64,000 nt of DNA from UBA6059 sp965227155 (lineage in GTDB: Bacteria > Bacteroidota > Bacteroidia > Cytophagales > Cyclobacteriaceae), in NCBI GenBank assembly GCA_965227155.1, contig OZ245731.1:558001-622000 (forward strand), written 5' to 3'. Positions 26,868-34,717 of this stretch are shown here, in pieces. A model generated the notes under the pieces. It ran no database searches. It was not told the DNA's origin and saw only the letters and a list, made by a program, of their open reading frames with translations. A program made the translations under genes and the position numbers. Each line of letters starts with the position of its first letter. The stretch's first letter is position 1.

Positions 26868-28661
26868 ATGAGAAAGGTACAAATAGCCGGTCTGGCATTG
26901 TTTATTGCAAGTTTTACGGTTTTTCTAGTCAGCTTTTTTATCCCTAGCTATAAACTGGCTGAGGAGGATGTAAAAGCCCAATTACCCGATCAAAAGCAAG
27001 CTCTTTTCCTTAAGTACGGGCAGGAAATTTTGCAGCAGAGCTACCCAGGTCAGTTTGGATTTGTTTCAAACCTCAGTTCCGTATTTACCGAGATCAATCG
27101 ATCTCAGCTGGACAAATACAGGTTTACAGATAAGGATTTAGAGACTATTCACAGGCTAACCAGAAAAGAGGGGAATTTCAGCCTATCCCTGGTAGAGGAA
27201 GCGCTTTCCGGTGATGATCCGGCCTATGATTTTAAAGTGAAAGCCTTTAGCGACTATGGAAGTTGGATGGATGGCCGCTCCTACGATTCTGAGGCAGAGC
27301 TTTCTGATCACCTGCAAAATGTATCCCAGAATATAGAAAAATACGGCATCATCAGCCAGTTTGGCTTTGACCAGTACCAGGTGAAGGATCTCAAATACAG
27401 CCTTACCAAAGCTGCAAGTCAGGGGCCTATTGATCAATACCCTGTTTTATTTATCCTGTTTACCTACATCCTGGGTATAGTTGGTGCTGCCATGTACCTG
27501 CTGCCTAAATATGAGCTGGATGGGCCACCCGGCATCAAAAACAATGGCATTTACCACAGTGCCTTGAAAAATAGGGGCTGGCTAGGCATCTTGGTGGGTA
27601 GTTTTTTCATCATCTTTTACATCATACTCTATTTCTACCCTGAGTACATGACCCCATGGATCATCATGGTGGACCCTGTCAGTCAACTGCTAAAGGGCAG
27701 TGATGCAGGCCGGTTTTTCCTATACGGATTTATCTACACATTATGCATTTTGGTAATGGGTGTACGCATGCTGATTAAATATCGTCATAGCCAGTATCAG
27801 GTGCTGCGAACAATCAGCGTAATGTTTTTTCAAACTGCCTTCGCCTTTTTGATACCGGAGATATTATTGAGATTGAACCAGCCTTATTTTGACTTCAAAA
27901 ATATCTGGCCACTCGATTATGATTTTTTCTTTGAAAGCGAGCTCAACACATTAATTGATAGTGGCGCCCTGGGTATTTTCATGCTGGGCTGGGGTATTGG
28001 ACTGATCGTTATTGCAGTACCGGTGTTTGTCTATTTTTTCGGTAAGCGGTGGTATTGCAGCTGGGTTTGTGGCTGTGGTGGCCTTGCAGAAACGCTAGGG
28101 GATCCCTACCGGCAGCTTTCGGATAAATCATTGAAAGCCTGGAAAATTGAGCGCTGGATGATCCATGCGGTATTGGTTTTTGCAGTAGTAATGACCGGTG
28201 GCGTGCTCTATACCTACTGGACGGGCAATAGCCAGATTATGGGCATCATCGATACTTATCAGCTAAGGTCCATCTACGGCGCATGGATCGGCGCTGGCTT
28301 TGCCGGGGTGGTGGGCACAGGTTTTTACCCCTTTATGGGCAACAGAGTGTGGTGCCGGTTTGGCTGCCCTCTGGCCGCATATCTCGGTTTGATCCAGCGA
28401 TTCAAATCTAAATTTCGCATCACTACCAACGGCGGACAATGTATTTCCTGCGGCAACTGTTCTACATATTGTGAAATGGGCATTGACGTACGCTGGTATG
28501 CGCAGCGGGGGCAAAATATTGTGCGTTCATCTTGTGTCGGCTGTGGTGTTTGCTCTTCCGTTTGCCCAAGGGGCGTCTTAAACCTGGAAAACCGGGACGA
28601 GGATGGCCGCTTTGGTAGTCCTATTTTGATCGGGAATAATAGTGTCAAAATAGAGTCATGA
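26868..28661 (+). CDS. NapH/NosR-type membrane 4Fe-4S polyferredoxin
   Basis: A 597-residue inner-membrane protein starting at the ATG at 26868; the longer frame would overlap the FAD gene. After one N-terminal helix comes a periplasmic domain of about 170 residues, then six or so helices. Two cysteine motifs typical of NapH/CcoG/NosR proteins follow: WYCSWVCGCGG and VWCRFGCPLAAYLG. Two C-terminal 4Fe-4S sites are complete (CISCGNCSTYC and CVGCGVCSSVCPRG). It probably moves electrons between quinol or NAD(P)H and an unknown acceptor. The large periplasmic N-terminal domain is not of the FMN-binding NosR type. It is paired with the FAD oxidoreductase. Confidence 0.85.
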   Translation: MRKVQIAGLALFIASFTVFLVSFFIPSYKLAEEDVKAQLPDQKQALFLKYGQEILQQSYPGQFGFVSNLSSVFTEINRSQLDKYRFTDKDLETIHRLTRKEGNFSLSLVEEALSGDDPAYDFKVKAFSDYGSWMDGRSYDSEAELSDHLQNVSQNIEKYGIISQFGFDQYQVKDLKYSLTKAASQGPIDQYPVLFILFTYILGIVGAAMYLLPKYELDGPPGIKNNGIYHSALKNRGWLGILVGSFFIIFYIILYFYPEYMTPWIIMVDPVSQLLKGSDAGRFFLYGFIYTLCILVMGVRMLIKYRHSQYQVLRTISVMFFQTAFAFLIPEILLRLNQPYFDFKNIWPLDYDFFFESELNTLIDSGALGIFMLGWGIGLIVIAVPVFVYFFGKRWYCSWVCGCGGLAETLGDPYRQLSDKSLKAWKIERWMIHAVLVFAVVMTGGVLYTYWTGNSQIMGIIDTYQLRSIYGAWIGAGFAGVVGTGFYPFMGNRVWCRFGCPLAAYLGLIQRFKSKFRITTNGGQCISCGNCSTYCEMGIDVRWYAQRGQNIVRSSCVGCGVCSSVCPRGVLNLENRDEDGRFGSPILIGNNSVKIES

Positions 28662-28692
28662 ATTAAAAATCAGCGGCTATATTCGTCCTGAT

Positions 28693-29985
28693 ATGAAAAA
28701 GCTGCTGATAATAACATTATTCCTACCCTATTTGAGCTTCGGCCAGTTTTATGATCTGTGGATCACAGGGGATTCAGTGGACGTAGAAACCAACCACAAA
28801 CCTGGTATTGTATTGGCCGGTGGTGGTGGAGATAATGATGATGCCATGAAATGGATGCTCAGGAGAGCGGAGGGTGGTGATGTGGTGGTCATCAGGGCTA
28901 GTGGTTCGGATGGTTACAACCCCTATTTCTATGAGGAGCTTGGTATCACCGTAAATTCTGTAACAACAATTCTCTTTAAAAGCAGGCAGGCTTCTTTCGA
29001 TACTGCTGTGATCAATATGATTCAAAGTGCGGAAGTGCTCTTTATCGCAGGCGGAGACCAAACCCGCTACAAAAACTATTGGGCAAATACGCCGGTCCAA
29101 ACCGCATTGCAAAATCTCGTTGATGAGAAGAAAATCACCATTGGGGGTACTAGTGCAGGCATGGCCATACTGGGTGATTATTTTTATGCGCCTGTTGACC
29201 TGGGTGTTACGTCCCAGGAAGCTATAAATGACCCTTTTCACCCCTACATGGATAGCATTTATGCCACCTCCCTTGTCAATTTTGATGTCTTGCAAGATGT
29301 GCTCACAGATACTCATTTTGATGATCGAGAGCGAAATGGAAGGCTTGTTACGATGATGGCCCGGATGGTCAGTGATTATGGCATAGCGCCACGTGCTATC
29401 GCAGCCAATGAATACACTTCCGTATGTATCGATGAGGAAGGACTAGCCTGGGTATTTGGTGAACATCCTGAGTACCCTGATTATGCTTATTTCATACAGG
29501 GCAACTGTGAGGCAGCGAGTTTGATGCCGGAGACTATAGAACCTCAAACTCCATTGCACTGGCAGCTGGAAGGATATGCCCTAAAAGTTTACAAAATAGG
29601 TGGCCGTCAGAGCCAATCCCGATATTTTGATCTCAATAACTGGCAGGAGGGCCAGGGGGGAAACTGGGAAAACTGGTCTGTCTATGAGGGGCAACTCTTC
29701 ATTCAGGAGAATGCTACGCCACCTTGCGTAGTGACGAGCGTAGAGCATGATGCCTTCAATTTAACTTATAATAATCCAGTTTATGATCAACTCAAGATTG
29801 AAAGTGAAAATCAAATAAGGCAGGTTGCAATATATAATCTCACAGGACAACTCGTTCATACCAGTGATTTTGCAGGAGACAGATCCTTGTGGCTTGACCT
29901 TAATCACCTTACCAAAGGACAATATATTGTTAACCTTACCTTTGAAAAACAGGTGAATAAAGCTTTGAAAATCATCAAAAGGTAG
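28693..29985 (+). CDS. Secreted S51 (cyanophycinase-like) peptidase with T9SS sorting domain
   Basis: A 430-residue secreted protein. The signal peptide ends SFGQ. The class I glutamine amidotransferase-like S51 domain has LAGGGGDNDDAMKWMLRRAE, the AEVLFIAGGDQTRY turn, and the nucleophile elbow GGTSAGMAIL with Ser154; a downstream DTHFDDRERNGRL supplies the conserved His/Arg region. The last 75 residues (DQLKIESENQIRQVAIYN through NKALKIIKR) match a type A T9SS C-terminal domain, so the enzyme should be exported and anchored or released. Cyanophycin is one substrate of the family; here the substrate could be another Asp-rich peptide. The gene is single and follows the polyferredoxin. Confidence 0.9.
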   Translation: MKKLLIITLFLPYLSFGQFYDLWITGDSVDVETNHKPGIVLAGGGGDNDDAMKWMLRRAEGGDVVVIRASGSDGYNPYFYEELGITVNSVTTILFKSRQASFDTAVINMIQSAEVLFIAGGDQTRYKNYWANTPVQTALQNLVDEKKITIGGTSAGMAILGDYFYAPVDLGVTSQEAINDPFHPYMDSIYATSLVNFDVLQDVLTDTHFDDRERNGRLVTMMARMVSDYGIAPRAIAANEYTSVCIDEEGLAWVFGEHPEYPDYAYFIQGNCEAASLMPETIEPQTPLHWQLEGYALKVYKIGGRQSQSRYFDLNNWQEGQGGNWENWSVYEGQLFIQENATPPCVVTSVEHDAFNLTYNNPVYDQLKIESENQIRQVAIYNLTGQLVHTSDFAGDRSLWLDLNHLTKGQYIVNLTFEKQVNKALKIIKR

Positions 29986-30074
29986 TTTGTATAGTTCTGT
30001 CACTTTCAAGACATACGGGTATGAAGAGATGGATTAGCTTTGCCCCAGATTTAGATCATCTCGTATAGCAATAC

Positions 30075-30767
30075 ATGTCCGTAAACATTAAGGTAATTAT
30101 TCCGGCTTTTAATGAACAAAATGCTGTTGGACTGGTCATTGATGAAATTCCAAAGGCGCTCGTTTCAGAGATTATTGTGGTTGACAATGGCAGCACGGAC
30201 AACACGCTGGAAATTGCTAAAGCACGAGGGGCGACGGCTTTATTTCAGGAAAAAAGAGGCTATGGTTGGGCATGCCTAAAAGGGATGGAACATATTGCAA
30301 CGCAAAAGGATGACCTGCCTGATATCGTAGTATTTCTGGATGGAGATCATTCCGATTATCCGGAGCAAATGCAAGACCTGATAGCACCTATCCTCGGTGA
30401 CAAAAAAGACCTGGTGATAGGCTCTCGTGCCCTTGGTACAAGAGCCAAAGGTTCCATGACACCTCAGCAGATTTTTGGAAATTGGCTGGCTACTTTCTTA
30501 ATGAAATGGCTTTACGGCTTTCAATACACTGATCTTGGCCCCTTCAGGGCAATCCGCTACCAAAGCCTGATCGATATGGGCATGGAAGACAAAACCTATG
30601 GGTGGACAGTAGAAATGCAACTCAAAGCAGCCAAAAAAAAGCTGGCTATCGCTGAGGTACCGGTAAACTATAGGCAGCGAATTGGTGTTTCGAAAGTTTC
30701 GGGAACCGTAAAAGGCACTATCTTGGCAGGCTATAAAATCATCTGGACAATTTTTAAATACCTATGA
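30075..30767 (+). CDS. Glycosyltransferase family 2, dolichol-phosphate mannosyltransferase-like
   Basis: A 230-residue GT-A enzyme of the polyprenyl-phosphate sugar type. The nucleotide-sugar region is IKVIIPAFNEQNAVGLVIDE, VDNGSTDNTLEIA follows, and the metal motif is VVFLDGDHSDYPEQM. There is no membrane segment, so it works at the cytosolic face. It overlaps the next glycosyltransferase gene by four bases (ATGA). In the five-gene operon it could load a sugar onto a lipid carrier for the membrane transferases that follow. Confidence 0.88.
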   Translation: MSVNIKVIIPAFNEQNAVGLVIDEIPKALVSEIIVVDNGSTDNTLEIAKARGATALFQEKRGYGWACLKGMEHIATQKDDLPDIVVFLDGDHSDYPEQMQDLIAPILGDKKDLVIGSRALGTRAKGSMTPQQIFGNWLATFLMKWLYGFQYTDLGPFRAIRYQSLIDMGMEDKTYGWTVEMQLKAAKKKLAIAEVPVNYRQRIGVSKVSGTVKGTILAGYKIIWTIFKYL

Positions 30768-32233
30768 TAGACGCATTGATCATCGGCACTTATCTTGTCT
30801 GCATGACATTTATACTGGTCTTCAGCCTGGGTCAACTACACCTCACCTGGATTTATAAAAAAAAGAAACCACAGGCCACAACCAAAGCGAAGGTGCCTGC
30901 CCATTGGCCCAAAGTGACTGTGCAGCTGCCGGTATTTAATGAAAAATACGTGATAGAGCGACTTATCGATCAGGTATGTGCGCTTGATTACCCAAAGCAG
31001 CTTTTGGAAATACAGGTGCTCGATGACTCTACAGATGATTCGGCTGACCTGGCTTTAAAAAAAATAAAGGAAAAGCAATCGCTGGGTTTTGACATCACCC
31101 ATGTAAGGAGGCCCATCAGAAGTGGCTTCAAAGCAGGAGCTTTGCAGTATGGCATGGAGCGTGCCAAAGGTGAGTTTCTGGCAATCTTTGATGCGGATTT
31201 TATGCCCGGATCAGATTTTCTGACCAAAACCATCCCTTATTTTGCGGATGAAGCTATTGGCATGGTCCAGACACGATGGGGCCACCTCAACAAAAACTAC
31301 TCCTGGCTAACCCGTCTGCAAGCTTTTGGGTTGGATGGTCATTTTACTATTGAGCAGTCGGGCAGAAATTTGGCAGGAAGCTTTATCAACTTTAACGGAA
31401 CTGCCGGGGTGTGGCGCAAGGCTTGCATTGAAGCTGCCGGTGGCTGGTCTGCCGATACACTCACTGAAGACCTAGATTTGAGCTATAGGGCACAGCTGGA
31501 AGGCTGGCGCTTTCATTATTTGGAAGATGTACTTTCACCGGCAGAGCTCCCCATAATCATGCCCGCCATCAAATCCCAGCAATACCGATGGAACAAAGGA
31601 GCTGCTGAAACAGCCCGAAAAAACATCAAAAAAATATGGCAGGCAGCAATTCCTACCCAACAGAAAATACACGCCGTATTACACCTGCTCAACAATTCAG
31701 GCTTCATTTTTATTCTACTGGCAGCCTTGCTCAGTGTACCTATGCTAAGTATCAAAGCCTCCCGGCCAGACCTACTTTTAGCTTTTCACCTGGGCAGTAT
31801 TTTCATATTCGGATTTGTAGCCATTGCCTATTTCTACTGGCAGTCGTCTCGCCAAATCGAAAAACAAACAACCTGGAAGTACTGGCTTTATCATTTTCCG
31901 CTTTTTATGACTTTCTCGATGGGGCTTGCCCTGCATAATGCGATTGCTGTATCGGAAGGTTACCTTGGCAAGAAGACACCCTTCATTAGAACTCCCAAAT
32001 TCAATCTTTCGGATGCAAATAAGCAGTGGCAAACAAACCCTTACATCAATTCGGCTCTCAACGGGCAAACGATGCTGGAGGGCCTGATCAGTTTGTATTT
32101 TGCCTATGGCGTCTATCAAGGCATTATTTTGGGTGATTATGGACTGATTTTTTTCCATATCATGTTGGCTTTAGGGTTTGGCGGCATCTTTTTCTTCAGT
32201 ATTCGACAATCGGTTTATCATGCAGGCCGATAA
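30764..32233 (+). CDS. Membrane glycosyltransferase family 2 (cellulose synthase-like)
   Basis: A 489-residue inner-membrane processive-type transferase. One N-terminal helix precedes a GT-A domain with VTVQLPVFNEKYVIERLID, LDDSTDDSADLA, the DxD-type FDADFMPG, and the acceptor motif TEDLDLSYRAQLEGW followed by QYRWNKGAA (Q/RxxRW). Several helices follow at the C terminus. No PilZ domain is present. It starts inside the upstream GT2 gene and overlaps the next gene by 14 bases. Related enzymes make glucosylmannans, glycolipids or beta-glucans; the product here is unknown. Confidence 0.88.
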   Translation: MIDALIIGTYLVCMTFILVFSLGQLHLTWIYKKKKPQATTKAKVPAHWPKVTVQLPVFNEKYVIERLIDQVCALDYPKQLLEIQVLDDSTDDSADLALKKIKEKQSLGFDITHVRRPIRSGFKAGALQYGMERAKGEFLAIFDADFMPGSDFLTKTIPYFADEAIGMVQTRWGHLNKNYSWLTRLQAFGLDGHFTIEQSGRNLAGSFINFNGTAGVWRKACIEAAGGWSADTLTEDLDLSYRAQLEGWRFHYLEDVLSPAELPIIMPAIKSQQYRWNKGAAETARKNIKKIWQAAIPTQQKIHAVLHLLNNSGFIFILLAALLSVPMLSIKASRPDLLLAFHLGSIFIFGFVAIAYFYWQSSRQIEKQTTWKYWLYHFPLFMTFSMGLALHNAIAVSEGYLGKKTPFIRTPKFNLSDANKQWQTNPYINSALNGQTMLEGLISLYFAYGVYQGIILGDYGLIFFHIMLALGFGGIFFFSIRQSVYHAGR

Positions 32234-33524
32234 ACTGAAATACCTCTATTTTCCGGCTTTTCTCATTGCACTTGTTTTTATTTATTATGGGGTTTCAAGA
32301 GAAGAGACCACAGTGCTGCTCTGTACCTATGGCGCTTTGATGCTCCTCTATGGATTGATGCTAAAGCAGCAGTACCATTGGCTTATTATTCTTGGGACGG
32401 GGATTATCTGTCGCTTAACGCTATTTGGGCAGCTCCCTTCTCTGTCGGATGACTTTTACCGCTTTCTTTGGGATGGTGAACTATTTGCTCAGGGTGTCCA
32501 CCCCTTTGAAGCAACTCCTGACCAATGGCTTGAAAAAGGCACCCTTTCTGCCTACATGCGCGAACGCATTTATCCATTTTTAAATTCCCCGGGATATTTC
32601 ACCGTGTATCCACCATTGGCGCAATACATTTTTGCCGTGTCAGCCTGGTTTTCAGAGGATATTTCCACAGGTGTAACGGTCTTAAGAACCATACTTCTAG
32701 CTTTTGAAATAGGCACTATGTTGCTCGTCTATTCCCTGAGCGGATCGGCAATGCCACGTCAAAAGGCCCTTCTTGCCTATGCTTTGAATCCGTTAGTTAT
32801 TTTGGAGATCGTTGGCAATGTCCATTTAGAAGGAGCGATGCTATTTTTTGTATTGCTCATGATCTATTTGCTACAAAAAAACAGGCTTGCATCTTCTGGT
32901 CTTGCACTCGGAGCTGCTATATCCACTAAAATCATTCCGCTGGCATTTATGCCGGTTTTCATTTTCAAAAAAATACCGAAGAAATGGTTCATAATCATGC
33001 TTTCAACCGGTGCTACAATAATAATATTGGCCTGGCCCCTATTGGATACCTCACTGATTGTGGGACTTCAGGAAAGCCTTTCCTTATTTGTAAAGAAATT
33101 TGAGTTTAATGCCAGCTTTTATTTTATAACTCGCGAACTAGGCTTTTGGGTGAAAGGATACAATATCATTGGTACGCTTGGCCCGTGGTTGAGTATTTTG
33201 ACCATGCTGACAATAGTGGTTTACAGCTATTTCACGAGGAAATCTCATGATTATGCCACCCAATTTTTGTTTATTTGGATGATCTATTTAGCATTTGCCA
33301 GTATTGTTCATCCCTGGTATATTATTCCAATGATTGGACTAAGTCTCCTTACGCCTTACCGGTTTCCATTACTATGGTCAGGGTTGATTTTCTTAAGCTA
33401 TGCGGGTTATGGTAATGGCGGTTACACGCAACCCTACGGATGGATTGCGGTTGAATACATTGTAGTCTATGGCTATTTAATGTATGAATTGTTTGATCAA
33501 AAGAAACTTAAGCTTGTTCACTAG
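32220..33524 (+). CDS. Polytopic mannosyltransferase-like membrane protein (GT87/DUF2029 type)
   Basis: A 434-residue protein from ATG 32220 (MQADKLKYLYF), preferred over a longer start. About eleven hydrophobic helices carry an early extracytoplasmic acidic site in LPSLSDDFYRFLWDGELFAQ, typical of GT-C enzymes using lipid-linked sugars, and YPPLAQYIFAVSAWF, also a family hallmark. It overlaps the upstream transferase by 14 bases. In context it probably uses a polyprenyl-linked sugar on the outer side of the membrane. Confidence 0.8.
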   Translation: MQADKLKYLYFPAFLIALVFIYYGVSREETTVLLCTYGALMLLYGLMLKQQYHWLIILGTGIICRLTLFGQLPSLSDDFYRFLWDGELFAQGVHPFEATPDQWLEKGTLSAYMRERIYPFLNSPGYFTVYPPLAQYIFAVSAWFSEDISTGVTVLRTILLAFEIGTMLLVYSLSGSAMPRQKALLAYALNPLVILEIVGNVHLEGAMLFFVLLMIYLLQKNRLASSGLALGAAISTKIIPLAFMPVFIFKKIPKKWFIIMLSTGATIIILAWPLLDTSLIVGLQESLSLFVKKFEFNASFYFITRELGFWVKGYNIIGTLGPWLSILTMLTIVVYSYFTRKSHDYATQFLFIWMIYLAFASIVHPWYIIPMIGLSLLTPYRFPLLWSGLIFLSYAGYGNGGYTQPYGWIAVEYIVVYGYLMYELFDQKKLKLVH

Positions 33525-34014
33525 ATTAATATTTTTTGTATTGCTTATGGGAATAATACCAGCATTAAAAGGTCAGGGCCTTTATGACCTGATGCTCAAA
33601 GGACTTTACAAGGAAACTGTGCCTACCATAAAAGTGGATTCCCTGAAAGAATTAATGAAAAAGGACACACCAATACTGCTGGACACAAGGTCAGCAAAAG
33701 AATATTCGGTTAGCCATATTGAGGACACTAAACATATTGATTATGAAACATTTGACAAATCAATGGTGGCAGACCTGCCTAAGGATCAGCCGGTAGTTGT
33801 TTACTGCTCAGTAGGCTACAGAAGCGAGCGTATTGGTGAGCAGTTGTTGGCTATGGGTTTCGAATCTGTGAGCAACCTTTATGGCGGCATTTTCGAGTGG
33901 GTCAATGAAGGCAATTCAGTAGTAGATTCAGCCAACACCCCAACAGATTCGGTACATGCTTATGATAAAATATGGGGATTGTGGCTCAAAAAGGGAACAA
34001 AAGTGTATGAATGA
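33484..34014 (+). CDS. Secreted rhodanese-like domain protein
   Basis: A 176-residue protein with a signal peptide (hydrophobic LIFFVLLMGIIPALKGQG) and a single rhodanese domain at about residues 45-150. The LLDTRSAKEYSVSHIEDTKH strand-loop and the active-site loop CSVGYRSER (Cys108) are intact. It should act in the periplasm as a sulfurtransferase or persulfide carrier. The start lies 41 bases inside the upstream gene, and the gene downstream starts inside its last eight bases. Why a periplasmic rhodanese is in a glycosyltransferase operon is not clear. Confidence 0.85.
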   Translation: MNCLIKRNLSLFTRLIFFVLLMGIIPALKGQGLYDLMLKGLYKETVPTIKVDSLKELMKKDTPILLDTRSAKEYSVSHIEDTKHIDYETFDKSMVADLPKDQPVVVYCSVGYRSERIGEQLLAMGFESVSNLYGGIFEWVNEGNSVVDSANTPTDSVHAYDKIWGLWLKKGTKVYE

Positions 34015-34606
34015 CACTGCGCTTTTGATTTTTGTGAAATCTCCTATTGTTGGTGAAGTTAAAACCCGGCTAGCCGCCTCAATCGGTAACGAAAAAGCAA
34101 TTGAGGTGTACCAGGAACTCCTAAAACATACCCGGGATATTATAAAGAAGGTGGACGCTAAGCCACAAATCTGGTATGGAAACCATATCCCTACTGATGA
34201 TATTTGGTCCGATTATCCAAGGTTTGAGCAGCCAGAGGGAGACCTTGGGGCTAAAATGAAATATGCTTTCATTACTGCACTACAGAGCTATGCTAAAGTG
34301 GTCCTGATAGGCAGTGATTGTCCTGAGCTGTCAACTCACCACCTACAGGAAGCCTTTCAACTCCTGGAAAATAACGATGTAGTGCTTGGCCCGGCAACAG
34401 ATGGAGGTTATTATTTAATAGGCATGAAGCAAATGCATGATACTTTGTTTACTGATATCGTCTGGAGTACAGTTGAGGTGCTGGATCAAACTGTTCAAAA
34501 AATAGTTAAAGCAGGCCTTTCATATGCTTTATTAGAACCCCTCACCGATATTGATACGGTAGAAGACTTACGGCAATTTCCAGCTTTTTTCAAACTCATC
34601 CACTAA
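34007..34606 (+). CDS. DUF2064/TIGR04282 glycosyltransferase
   Basis: A 199-residue protein from ATG 34007 (MNDTALLIF), overlapping the rhodanese stop. It belongs to the small nucleotidyl/glycosyltransferase family labelled arsenosugar or rSAM/selenodomain-associated transferase 1: ALLIFVKSPIVGEVKTRLAA, VVLIGSDCPELS and VLGPATDGGYYLIGMK are the family signatures. The arsenosugar link comes from cyanobacterial neighbours; no radical SAM partner is present here, so I would not transfer that role. It closes the operon 30075-34606. Confidence 0.88.
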   Translation: MNDTALLIFVKSPIVGEVKTRLAASIGNEKAIEVYQELLKHTRDIIKKVDAKPQIWYGNHIPTDDIWSDYPRFEQPEGDLGAKMKYAFITALQSYAKVVLIGSDCPELSTHHLQEAFQLLENNDVVLGPATDGGYYLIGMKQMHDTLFTDIVWSTVEVLDQTVQKIVKAGLSYALLEPLTDIDTVEDLRQFPAFFKLIH

Positions 34607-34717
34607 TAAGCTTTACATCAAACATCTAATTAACCAATTAAAGCTCAAATGAAGCTTTTGGTGTATAATAAAAGACAAAAGCCCTCAAAAACCGTTTATT
34701 GCTGAAAACCTATCAAC

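Noticed and set aside
34007..34606. Arsenosugar biosynthesis
   Set aside because: Only the family label suggests it; no ArsS-type radical SAM or arsenic genes are present.
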